Made by a program: the position numbers and the translations under genes. DNA of 36,986 nt from Polysphondylium violaceum (lineage: Eukaryota; Evosea; Eumycetozoa; Dictyosteliales; Dictyosteliaceae): assembly GCA_000277445.1 (NCBI GenBank), contig AJWJ01000213.1:1-36986 (forward strand), read 5' to 3'. This document shows positions 1 through 10,534 of the stretch, piece by piece (position 1 is the stretch's first letter; every line of letters starts with the position of its first letter). A model generated the notes under the pieces. It worked only from the letters and a program-made list of their open reading frames with translations, made no database searches and was not told the origin of the DNA.

Positions 1-32
1 TTTTTGATAAATGAAAATTTAAATAAAAGATT

Positions 33-106
33 CGAGAGATACAGGGGTCGAACCTGTGACCTATCGGTTCGTAGCCGATCGTTATATCCAACTAAACTAA
101 TCTCCC
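33..106 (-). tRNA. tRNA-Arg (anticodon ACG)
   Basis: The minus strand folds into a complete 74-nt cloverleaf. The seven-base acceptor stem starts GGGAGAT and pairs with ATCTCTC (one G-T pair). The anticodon stem ATCGG/CCGAT closes the loop CTACGAA, giving anticodon ACG. The T arm is ACAGG-TTCGACC-CCTGT. The D stem has three good pairs. The discriminator base is G and no CCA is encoded. A34 is normally deaminated to inosine, so this tRNA should read CGU, CGC and CGA arginine codons. A T4 run just downstream (TCTTTTATTT) serves as the Pol III terminator. There is no intron. A short repeat also found beside the tRNA-Gly gene lies about 65-110 bp upstream. Confidence 0.97.
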
Positions 107-170
107 AATGATGAAAATTATAATAAAATATATATATTAAAAGTAAAATATTTTTAAATACAAAAAATAA

Positions 171-200
171 AATTTGTCTCCATCCTAAACAAAAAAGTAA
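171..200. repeat. Partial copy of the tRNA-linked repeat
   Basis: The stretch TGTCTCCATCCTAA followed by an A-rich run matches the right half of the unit at 213-262 and at 32171-32400 (consensus TTGTCTACATCCTAATTAAAA). It starts about 65 bp upstream of the tRNA-Arg 5' end and lies in tandem, same orientation, with the fuller copy at 213. It is short, so the match is suggestive rather than proven. Confidence 0.5.
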
Positions 201-212
201 ATCCCAAAAAAA

Positions 213-262
213 GGAGGGGCAAGATACAATACTTGTAATTGTCGACATCCTAATGAAAACTA
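213..262. repeat. tRNA-linked short repeat, copy 1
   Basis: This copy runs from GGAGGGGCAAGATACAA to ACATCCTAATGAAAAC. It aligns over about 50 bp without large gaps to two copies upstream of the tRNA-Gly gene (32171-32225 and 32346-32400). Inside it TACAA-TAC-TTGTA can form a small hairpin. Orientation relative to the tRNA gene is the same at both loci. Dictyostelid TRE non-LTR retrotransposons are known to insert at set distances from tRNA genes, so a decayed element end is one explanation; a small RNA gene family is another. Confidence 0.75.
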
Positions 263-610
263 TTAAATAAAGTTTCTGAGGGATCCCTCTTTGACAAAGT
301 GGTAACTCTTTCATTTTTATTTTTTATTTTTTTTACAATCAGCCATAATAAAGGTAAAAAATTAAAATACCCACACAACAAACAAAAATATCAATTCTCC
401 CTACAAACAAATGTTTGTGCGTGTATATCTTGTAGATCTCAAACAGAGGACATCGATATTCGATCGATGATTAATTAATTGGTTTGTCTGTCCGTGTCAA
501 CTGTTTTCTTTTCGTGTTTAGCAATTCATAATCTTTGAAAAAAATTAATTAAAATTTTAAAAAAATGGTCTGAAACTTCTCCAAAATCAAAAATATCGTT
601 TTTTTGCTTT

Positions 611-618
611 TATAAAAG
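611..618 (+). promoter_or_regulatory. TATA box of the small gene at 705
   Basis: TATAAAAG lies in an AT-rich but mixed sequence 87 bp upstream of the ATG at 705. It follows a T-rich run and precedes a T/C-rich stretch, an arrangement common in dictyostelid promoters. Several small inverted repeats lie further upstream (403-418 and 451-469). Confidence 0.5.
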
Positions 619-704
619 AGAGTGTGTTTGATTTTTCTTTTTTCTTTCATTATAACACATAAATATTATTATAATCAAGAATTATAGATATATAGATAAT
701 CAAG

Positions 705-842
705 ATGAGTTTCAAAAGTAGAATGAGAAAAATCAAGCTTAAGCTCTTCTTTTGCTTTGCTGGTTCCAAGGTAAACATCTCGATTAGATAACATTGATTC
801 ATTACAAATACTAATATTTTTTTTGATTCCTTTTAGTTATAA
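705..842 (+). CDS. Possible very small spliced gene (23 aa, basic peptide)
   Basis: An ATG at 705 opens a 22-codon exon reading MSFKSRMRKIKLKL then FFCFAGSK, ending at a GTAAAC donor (771). A pyrimidine-rich acceptor ends at 836 (TTTTAG), and the next codons are TTA TAA, giving a 23-residue product. Without splicing the product would be 28 residues. Coding character is suggested by C/G-ending codons (AAG, CTC, TTC, TCC), a TATA box at 611 and a clean intron. The peptide is strongly basic, then hydrophobic with one Cys. I do not recognise it. It could instead be the first exon of a longer gene using another acceptor, but no convincing downstream exon is visible before the convergent gene ending at 1003. 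Confidence 0.35.
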
Positions 843-1002
843 ATCTAATCTATTCGTTATACAATGGTTGGTCCAATAATAAATGTATCTTTACACATAA
901 GTTTTTTAAAAAATGAATCAATTTGCATTCGATATAAATATAGATAGAGATGATAGATATATAAACAAGATATTAAATATTTTATTTTCAAACAAAAATA
1001 CT

Positions 1003-4000
1003 CTATCTACCATATTTTGCTTTTTGTAATTCTGATGTTTTTAAATTTGTAACAATGGCAATTAGTTTTTCTTGTTGATTTGAAGATGATGTGTTGGTTG
1101 CATAGGTCAAGAATTGACATGTTTTACATTTATATAATTCCCATTCTTTTTTACCTTTGATTGGATTTTTAATTCTATATATTGAGTTGATGAGTGTTAA
1201 TATATATGTAAAAAATAAATAATAAAACGAATAAATATACATACTCTATTGAAGATCTTTTATAATCACCAACTACATTTGTAATGTTGATGTAACCCCA
1301 ATAAACAGATTTACGAGAGTTGTAATTGTGGAGTTTCTTCATGTCATTTAAAAAGTTTGAACAACCCAAAAAGTTTGGACAATCTTCGAGAGAGTGAGTG
1401 GGGTTGGTGTTGGCTGTACAATTGCATTGTTTGGGATTGTTGAATTTGGTAGAGTCAAATGGGGAGAGGAGAGTGAAGACACAGGCACCGCAGAGACATT
1501 GGTATTGGGTGGTAGAGGTTGAATAGTGGTCACCGCCACCCCAAGACTCTGCCAAACCCTTTTGGGTACGTCTCTGTTTGCCCCAACGACAGAGTTGCTC
1601 GACAAAGCCCGGATTGGGCTGGACAATATAACGACGGTCACGGATGAGGAGAAAGGCCTCAAAGTAACTTATGGAGCGGCTGTCCATGAAGTAGCCGATG
1701 GCCAGGGCAGCAGATCTAGAGACACCCTTATCTGAGACAATCAGCACTTTGCCATGATGCATGATGGCGTCACGAATAAAGTCAAAGGCGAGTACGAGGG
1801 AGTGGAGAATGTCTTGAGAGTTGTTATCGTGGAGTTGTAGATGGAGGTATTCAAAGTGGTCTGGAAAAGCATTGGGTGAACCAGTGCAATTGATGATATG
1901 TGTGATGTGGAAGGTGTTGATCAACATATTCTTTTTGAGCGAAGGTTGGAAAGAGGATATATACATGTAGGGTGTGATGAGCGAAGGGGTGTCCATAAAA
2001 TGCTTGTGTGCAGGGAACTCGGGTGCCTCTTCGCTGTCAATGATGTGTTCGTTGAGACCGATGGTTGAGGTGCTCTTTGTGTTGGTGGCCAGCGACAACT
2101 TGGCTGTGTGTGGATGGAAACGACCGGGGGTGTAGTGACCACCCACGCCCACCTTGGACTTGTATCGGGTGCCATCGCCACCATTGTAATAGAGCTTAGG
2201 TTGAGTGCTATTGTTGTTGAGATTGCTGTCCAACTCTTGCACCAATTGTTCCAATTGGGCCAAAATGGTGGGCTTTATCGTGTTGAATTTAGCCAAAAGG
2301 TCCTTGAGTGTGGGACGATAGAATGGGTCTCGCACAAAAACATAGTCAAAGAAATCAGTGATGGCCGGTATATCACAGTACTTGGCCTTTCTCTCGGCGG
2401 TGATGAGTTGGTTGTTGTCTGCTTGGGTGACCCGAATGAAAAACTTTACCCAATCATCATCGTAAAAAAGGAAATCACCCGTGAGCAATTCAAAGAATAA
2501 ACAACCTAGCGACCATACATCACTGGCAGTGTTGCTACCCACCTTTTTACGACGATCAAAGTTTTCCCTTGTCTTTTGAGAAGCATAGGCAACAGTCAAC
2601 ATTTCTGGACTCTTTATAAACTCAGTACCTCTATTTCTAGTTGTATAGCCTTCAATGTCTTTGGAATAAACCTTGGCTTCACCCCAATCTGCCATACAAA
2701 CTGTAAAATTTGGATCGTTGGTAGCTTGATTCCAAAAATCTTCATCCAACGTACCTTTTTTCTTTGGATGTACTAAAAAGTTGTCACATTTTATATCAAA
2801 ATGATTGATTTCTATATTTATAAATAGGTAGTGTATGTTAATATTTATATTAATCTAAAATATATAGATCTAAATCTAAAGATATATAAAATAAATTACA
2901 AACTTACTATTTTCAGCTAAAAATTGAGCAGTTAATAAAACATCCATATAGATATTTAGGTATAAAGGTAGTTGACGTAAAAAGGGTTGAGTTTGTTTTA
3001 CTCTCCATTCTTTTAGAGAACATTTATAGGATTTCATTACGATCCAATAGTTTTCACCATCGACACCATAGTCAAACATATGACATTGACGAGGATCATT
3101 TTTAAAGGTATCCATAATCAAGATTTCAGTGAATATGTCATGGAGGACACAACGATCGTGAATTGATTTGGGCACAGGCATGAGCTTAACAGCAATTTCC
3201 AGTCCTTCTTCATTACCCAATGTGCCCTTGTATACGGTACCATAGGCACCCTTGGCCACACGCTTGAGATCCTTGAAAAGTGATGAATGGTAGAGTCTGC
3301 TAAACAATAGTTTTAAAATACGGAAATGGTTTGGACCCATCTCGTGCGTACGTGTGGTGAGTTCGGGAATGATCTTTTCATTGTCGGGGTGATTGATGTG
3401 CATGTGGAGAATAAAGGGCACATTGAGTTTTTTGGCCACAATAGGAAACTGATCAGAGTAAGAGTGCTCCAATGTTTGATTGGAATTCAACAACAGCGAG
3501 AATATCAGCTGGAGTACAGCAATGTGGAGGTCAGTGTCTTTGTAGAGTTTTCTTTGGTTTCTCTCTTTTTGGTATCGTTGGTTCTCATTGGATATTTCAT
3601 TTTCTGTGGGTTCAGGCTCAGTGTCTTGGCCCGACTCGTCGTCGTTGGCAGTGTTGTTGATAGCACTGGATTGTGCAGGATTGTCCAACACCAATTGAAA
3701 CTTGATGTCGTTAGGGTTCATTTTCTTTGTCATAGCCGAAAGTCCTCCAACAATCGGTGGAGACGATGTATTCGAGTCTGACAACGACTGTTGTACCTCA
3801 CTCTCTGTCGTTCTAGTTTTAATTGCTGGTAAAGTTAATTTTGGTATAGATATTTTAAGTCCAACATTATTATTATTTGTTGTTGTTGTTGGGACAACAC
3901 CACTAGATACATTTAGTAACGGTATTGTTGGGGTTTTGGTTGGTAAGGATGTCAACGAAGGGATCAAGGGTTTCGAGGGTAGTCTTGATAATGCCGGTAT

Positions 4001-7000
4001 AATAGGTTTAGTACTGAGAGTAGAGTCAGTTGATGCGGTGATGGTTGTAGTAGTAGTTGTTGCTGAGGGAGAGATATCTTTTTTAATTGTACTTGTATCA
4101 GTTTTGAGTGGAATATTAATCTTTGGTATAATTACAGGCGGAGTTGAAGGTTTGGTGATGGGTGTTGTTGTGGTTGAACTATTGGTGCTTGATATAGTAT
4201 CACTGTTGTTATCACTACTACTTTTCAATAAACTTAAATTCAATGGAGGTGGATGTGTGCTTGGTGATGGTGTGGTGGTTGTCGAATCGACACTAGCTGA
4301 TAAGGTAGTGGGGGAAGAAGAGGGTCCCAATTTCGATGGAAGTTTCAACATTGGTAAACTAGGTTTAGAAATACCCATCGTCGATGTTGTTGAATTGGTT
4401 GATGTATTTAAACTATTGCTACTATTGCCACCACCGTTACTTGTTATTGCACTACTACTAGTTGTGGTAGTAGTGGTTGTTTGTGGTAGGTTTTTATTTG
4501 GTAAAAAGGGTAGAGATTTTACTTCTTTGCTTTGTTTAACTTCATATTCTAAATTTACTTCCCTTACCAAAAAGTCCATTGTCCTAAGTTGGTAAAACTT
4601 CATTGATATTTTATCATTTTTACTTGATATAGTATTATTATTAGTAAATTAATAATAAGAATAAATTAATAAATTAATAAATTAAAATAAACTTACTTTA
4701 CAGAAAAAGCTATCAACACTCCAAGGAATAATTTACATAGTGTTAAAGTTTGTGAATCTGTTAAAAAGCTATTATACAATTTAATAAAACTTATATAAAT
4801 ATAACTAAATAGTAATAATAAAAGTAAGTAAATATTTAATGAATGGATTTAATTAATAAATAATAACATTTAAAACATACCTAATATAAGAATCGATATA
4901 AAGTTTCTTTTTAGTAAATGGATTTCTTTTAAATAAAAATACTTTACTAAGGAATTCCAACATGTATTTCTTGATTTCAAAATTTAAAGTAAAACTAGGA
5001 CTATTTTGAAGAAATGGTAATATAATACCACCATTGGGTAATAAAAGATACTCCATCTTTTTCAATAAATCTGATCCATGTTGAAGATCAGATTCTGATG
5101 GTGTTGGTGGTGATATACCATTGTTGCTGTTATTGTTGCTAGCGCTGTTGGAGTTGTTATTACTGTTACTATTAATATTACTACTATAGCTAGTGAAATT
5201 AGAGGTCGAGGTAGAAGATAGAAAAGTATCTGGATCAAAATTTCTTTTCAACATTTCAATGCAAACAGTGTGATGACGGATGGCTCTGCAACGAATTTCT
5301 ATCAACCGAGATTTCTTGGGGTCTTGAGGATAACAACGTGTAAATTCCTTTTCAATGGATTCGCTCGAGAGCACTTGGGTGGTATAGTGACGTATGAAAT
5401 TAAATGTATCGTCACGTTCAATGAAAATGGCCAACAAGAGTTCATTTAGTGGTGGGTGCATGTTGTGTATGATGATCTCGTCAAACACGCACAAGAGGTA
5501 ATGGATGATATGGATATCTTTGACTCTCTCACTGGTGACCTTGCCGTGGAAAACATAGTGTTTGAGCTTCAACAGCGACTCTATGCACACGTCTACCACT
5601 TGCGAAGATATAATACGACTAGGACAATTCTCCATATACTTTGCCAATGCGCACAACTGAAACTCCATATCGGTAAACACATAGGTGTCGAGCATGATTG
5701 TAATGCTCGAGTTGATTCTCCAGAGCATGAGATCGAGTTTCTTTCTAAATGTTGCCTTTCTTTCACTAATCATACCTTTGGTGACATCGTTCCATCGCTT
5801 TCTGTGTATGTATTCTACATAGTCGGACCAATTGCTGGCCAGTTTGTAAAACAACTCTAAATGCTCCTTTTCCGAAGGTATGACGCCCTTGTGTAAGAGG
5901 ATAGATTCCGAGTACAATATGTTGATGGGATTGTTGCCAAATTGGAACAGCCAGAGATTGTAAGAGGTGGACGAGATGAGGGTCTTGAGGATATCGCATC
6001 TTACCTTGTACAGCTTGGTGTCCTTGAACGATTGGTCAAGTACCATCACCATCTGGTTGCTTTCGAGTGCTCCTAGTTTTTTAGGGGCCATAGAGAGGCG
6101 TTTCATTGAAGGCAAGAGCACCTGTTTATATGATATCAGTGCAGTGAGGTCTGATGTCATATAGGTTTCACCCAACTTGGTGGCAAGGTCACTGAGCTCC
6201 TTGGTAGCGGTGGTTTCAATTTTAACATCACCAATCTGAGATCTCGTCGAAGAGTTTGAATCATCTCTTCTTCTCGAAGATCTAGTCATCTTAGCACTGT
6301 TTTCCACACGAATTGGTAGATTGAGTTTAGGGATAAAAGGTTTTGATATCGACAACTTTAACTGCGAACTCGATTGGATTGGTGGACTCGTCGGCAACGA
6401 TAGATTGGATGGTGTGCCTCCTATCGATGACGAAGTAATTGATCCTGTACTCACATTTAAACTCATATTTAATTGTTGTTGCTGTTGTTGTTGTAATTGT
6501 GAAGACATTAAACTACCACCCAATGATACATAATTATTACCACCAGTTCTATTACTATTATTACCAGCACCACCGCCTATTGATAGCCCACTAATCACTG
6601 GACTATCATTGGGACTATCACTATTATTATTATGACTATTATTAGTACCAATCTGATGTTGATGATGATGTCTGTGTCCATTCACACTATTCATTGGCGG
6701 TGAATTTGGTATTTGTTTTGGGGTAGGTACCGATAACAAGAGATTCTGATAATTAAATCCTGTTGGTAATGGTGGTGGATTTCCATTCTCCCAACAACAA
6801 GGTATAGTTAAATTATGAAAACTATGAAACTGTTCCATTCTATCATTTTTTGATTTTGTTGCTATACTATTATTATTATTAATATTACTACTATTTACAT
6901 TTGGGTTTGAATTTATATAGATATTAGGATCAGCTTGAAAATCGATATTTGCCAATGCCAATGAACATTTATAATAAATCTCTAATAACTTTGGAATACA

Positions 7001-7601
7001 AAGATCTTCTACTATAATCTAGATATATAAGAGTACTATATTAGATATCTTCTATTACTATTACTTTATCTGATCACTACTACTTACAGATCTAAGTGGA
7101 TGTATATTGACAATTTTAGTAAGTACATTGGATATACCAGTACATTCTATATCGGTATCTAAGTGAAATAAGAGTTGTTTACAAAACAGTCTTGAATCTT
7201 GGTGTGAATTGTCAATCAACAATTGTGTGATCTCTAGTATGGTATCATTATTTATATCTTTTTTACCAAAAAAACATAAACACTGAATTAAAATCGTAAT
7301 TGCACCCTCTTTAATACAATATTTCTTTTCTTTACTCGTTGATTTAATGATTTTATTTTCAACTTCTTTTATCTTTGCTTTTTGTTCTATTTTATCTTTT
7401 TCTTCTTTTTTAGAATTTAAATCATTTATTTCTGTAAGTAGCTGTATATAGTATAGAAATATTGTATTTTGTGTGAATGTATGTTAATTTATATAGTAAT
7501 CATAAAAACAATGCAATATATACACTTAGAATAGACCAAACTCGATTGAAATCAACACCTGATTTGGACTTTGAGTCCATATATGTTGTTCTTTTTCTCA
7601 T
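1003..7601 (-). CDS. Protein kinase / pseudo-dual-specificity-phosphatase fusion (about 2027 aa)
   Basis: Seven exons join in frame on the minus strand: 7601-7526, 7431-7088, 7018-4881, 4768-4697, 4622-2908, 2811-1245 and 1174-1003. Residues 1 to about 860 look helical and solenoid-like, broken by Asn/Ser/Gln tracts. Residues about 880-1200 are Thr/Ser/Pro-rich. The kinase domain spans about 1326-1640: glycine loop GAYGTV, lysine in EIAVK (about 1356), catalytic HFDIKCDN (about 1452-1459) and DWG instead of DFG (about 1490), so it should be active. A dual-specificity-phosphatase fold follows at about 1723-1861. Its loop reads VSDKGVSRS where active enzymes have HCxxGxSRS, so the nucleophile Cys is Ser (about 1808); the acid Asp (about 1777) and loop Arg remain. 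The tail has CxCGxC, further Cys and a final CKTC, suggesting zinc binding. The kinase and phosphatase parts meet within one exon, so the fusion does not rest on a predicted splice. The first donor (GTGTAT) is atypical and the first exon least certain. Confidence 0.85.
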
Positions 7602-8224
7602 GGTGATTTACTACTATTTAGAGTTGATTTATTGTTTTTCCATCCCCTTTTATCACACACACACAACACAAATCAAAAACAACTCTAAGAAAAGATAAAC
7701 GTTTATATGAATACTATAGGTAGATTTCAACTTATATATAGAAAATCTGTAATTAGAAATAAAATAAAATAAAAATTTTTTAAAAAAAAAAAATTTAAAA
7801 AAATAAATCACTTGGTTTTGCAGAATCTGCCACCCCACAACACACAAATTTTTTTGTGAACAACACACAACCTATCAATGCTCTAAGATGAGTGTTATGG
7901 GTTCAGATATTTGTATGAGAACTCATATTCTTGTTCTCTGCAATTTTAACACTTGCATTTACTCTGGTATACCAGTCTCATACCACCTCTATTAATACAT
8001 AGATTACTCTAATCTTTGCCAATCAAAATAAAACCCGGTCAACCTACGTAAGTTCAAGTCGGATCCTAGCCTAGAAATAAAAGACTTTCTTGAAATAAAA
8101 GGTTTTCTTTCAAGATGCCCGGAAAATTTTTTTTTACTTTCGCTAAAAGGCTCAGAAAATGATCATCATATCTCCTTGAAAACACTCACCATACCAATCA
8201 GGTTATGATAATCCACAGCATAGT
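7602..8224. other. Divergent promoter region between the kinase fusion and the FNIP gene
   Basis: This 623-bp AT-rich stretch lies head-to-head between two genes and must hold both promoters. It contains a CA-rich run (about 7652-7670), an A/T-homopolymer block (about 7768-7807), a perfect 12-bp palindrome CTGGTATACCAG (7964-7975), and a direct repeat around 8075-8110 built on GAAATAAAAG followed by a T/C-rich stretch. No RNA gene or coding region is visible. GTTCAAGTC at 8052 resembles a Pol III B box but no tRNA folds around it. Confidence 0.5.
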
Positions 8225-9849
8225 ATGGATGTAATAACAACAACAACAAAAGTTATGGATAAATTGTTTTATTCCATTTGGAGGAATAGTTATATTCGAT
8301 CAAAGATTAGAAATAGTACATTGGTAAACAGATACCTAAGAGTCAGTTTACAATATTTATCTGATAATCACCATATTCTATCGGCATTGTCATACAATGA
8401 TAAATTAGAGAATGATATAGCTGTTATACTACATATATATAATAGAGAGACATTTATTCAATACTTGAATCACACCTACAGACATCTAGTCAATAAACTG
8501 TTTTTTGCTCCTCTGGTAACACAACAAACAGAGAATAATACTCTTGATTTTAGTTGTATACCTGATAGTGTAGATTATTTATCATTCTATGTCGATAGAG
8601 ATACAACCATCCTTGCTAACGTTGGGACTCCATCCCTTACTGAGCTACGTATTTATCCGGTGTTGCATGAAAATTTCACGTGTCAGGGTCTAGATAGAAT
8701 GATAGAAGCTTTACCGCCTAGTGTAAAGAGACTAACTCTCCCAGAAGAGTATCAAATCCAAGAAAAAGGAGTCACTTTACCTAGTACATTGTCAGAGTTG
8801 GTTTATTGGACTGATTGTCAGGGTTTGGCAAGAATAAGATCATCAAATGTAAATATCTTTAAACATTGTCATGTTAATATATCGTCTGATCAAGAACTAC
8901 AAGGCTTCAGCAAGAATCTATCCACTATTGGGTCTTTAGGGATTGAAAGTGAAGATACTATTACTCTTAGACCTCGAATGCTACCGTCTCATTTGGTATT
9001 ACTATATATAGATACTTTGGCAGAGATTCAAGCTGGCTCTTTATCTGATATTCAAACGTTGGAGAGTTTGAGACTCTGTCATGTACCATCACTCTATAAA
9101 GGCTTTCTTCCACCCACCTAATCTCTCTTGACATTGAAACACTCGATGAAAAGATTCAACAAAATGTATTCCCGCCATCTCTTAGAAACCTCTCTCTCGT
9201 TGAATACGACCATCCATTTGATTGTGGCGTCTTGCCAGAGGGCCTTACTAGTTTGTCTGTACTAGAGGCCCACAACGAATTTCAAATTGGATCTCTACCA
9301 AAATCTTTAAAGGACCTTATTCTTACCGATTACCCGCATCCATTCCACCGAGGCGTCTTGCCAGAGGGCTTGGAAAAATTAAGGATGCGACACACTGATG
9401 ATACATTCAAGACTATAAAACATTTCTACCCAAGCACATTGATGGACCTAGAGGTACAACTAGTGAGGACAGATGTCCCATTGGATCATTTGACTTCTCT
9501 TAAAATAGATGTACTCGATCAACATGTGGCGCCCATATTGGCCAATATTAAAAAACTGTATCTATCATTCAATACAATTGATCCCAACACTTCATTGCAA
9601 GACACCCTGATTGAGGATCTTTATCTTGCATGTCTAAGGAGAACGCCAATTCCATCCAAATTCTTGCCTCGATCACTAAAGAGGCTCACAACAAGAATGA
9701 TATCTATCCAATCAAATGATACTATTCCAACTGGTTGTGTATATTTAAAAACAGATATCAAACACTTGAATCCTACATTCATACCATCTTCTGTTACATC
9801 TATAGAAAACTTTGATTATTTATATGTTTGTAAAAATAAATTAACTTAA
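8225..9849 (+). pseudogene. FNIP-repeat (leucine-rich-like) protein gene with one frameshift
   Basis: The first open segment (8225-9121, 298 aa) begins with a region typical of dictyostelid FNIP-repeat proteins (KLFYSIWRN, then helical sequence ending in NRETFIQYLN). It continues into FNIP-like repeats marked by LPPS/LPSTL steps. It stops at TAA 9119, and the repeats resume at once in the next frame: LISLDIETLD, then GVLPEGLTSL and GSLPKSLKDL, to the stop at 9849. One missing base in the CCACCCACC stretch near 9115-9119 explains this, and no intron motif fits. Restored length would be about 541 residues. FNIP repeats are a large, fast-evolving dictyostelid family with a proposed protein-binding role; no precise function can be given. 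It may be a young pseudogene or a sequencing error. No intron is seen. Confidence 0.8.
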
Positions 9850-10534
9850 TATATTAAGATGAGTTCAAGGTATAAAAATAATTATTAGATATATATTATA
9901 TTATATCACTCTATCACATATTTTAAATCTATGTTTAGCAATCGAGTGTTTGATAATTTTGAAAACAAACCCCTACTCACACATTTTTATAGATAAGGAA
10001 ATGTGGTAAAAGTATTTTGGTGTGAATGGGTTCGTGTGGGTTGATGAATCTATCCTTTTATGAATAACACAATCACCCATTTTTTTTCCCACACTATATA
10101 AAGAATTAAATCATATATTTTTTTAAAAAAAATGTATGTGGGATGATTATGATAATGGTTTAGTAATAATAATCAAACTCCTAACACTGTTGTTAAAATC
10201 ATTGATTTAAAGGGGGTGTGGTATGTGTGATGTACAGTTTTGGGGTTCATTTTTGACAAATAGAGTATAAAATGGGGTTGATCGATGCCCTATAAGGTAA
10301 TTATGTTTAATAACTATAGAGAATAATATTTGTAAAGTATAGGATTTCCTAATTGATAACACACAAATAAATAATTTAATACAAATAAATCACACAGCAA
10401 TTCATCCAATTAGAAATAGTCTATACAAATAAGATAAAAAAAAAAAATCAAAGGACTAAAATCCATTTTCAACTTTTTATCTGCCACACTTTTTTTTAAT
10501 TGTTGTTTTTCCTAAACAACAACTCTGGCACATC
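9850..10534. other. Intergenic region before the seven-helix membrane protein gene
   Basis: This 685-bp region is AT-rich with GT-rich patches (about 10010-10045 and 10213-10250). Two TATA-like sites occur, CTATATAAAG near 10095 and GTATAAAATGG near 10265. A long run of A lies near 10438. A perfect 9-bp hairpin with a 5-nt loop (10500-10522) sits 12 bp before the ATG of the next gene. No open frame of note and no RNA gene is recognised. Confidence 0.4.
10500..10522 (+). promoter_or_regulatory. Hairpin in the 5' leader, 12 nt before the start codon
   Basis: TTGTTGTTT and AAACAACAA form a perfect 9-bp stem around a 5-nt loop, ending 12 nt before the ATG at 10535. If it lies in the mRNA leader it could slow start-codon selection. 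All pairs are A-U or G-U/G-C poor, so stability is modest. Confidence 0.35.

Noticed and set aside
171-262. Dictyostelid Class I small RNA as the identity of the tRNA-linked repeat
   Set aside because: The conserved Class I motif CCTTACAGCAA and a clear upstream ACCCATAA-type promoter element are missing at all copies.
3326-4595. Long plus-strand open frames rich in Val and Leu
   Set aside because: They are antisense images of the Thr/Ser/Asn-rich low-complexity part of the kinase fusion gene; no splice or start context supports them.
7477-7868. Short open frames on both strands between the kinase fusion and the FNIP gene
   Set aside because: Composition follows A/T runs. The minus-strand first exon of the kinase fusion (7601-7526) explains the part that looks coding.
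8052-8060. GTTCAAGTC, matching a Pol III B box
   Set aside because: No T stem, acceptor stem or A box can be folded around it, and no tRNA gene lies within the usual distance upstream for an external B box.
10282-10294. Thirteen-base word TCGATGCCCTATA shared with 32404-32416
   Set aside because: Flanks do not align beyond it, so a chance match cannot be excluded; no repeat is claimed.
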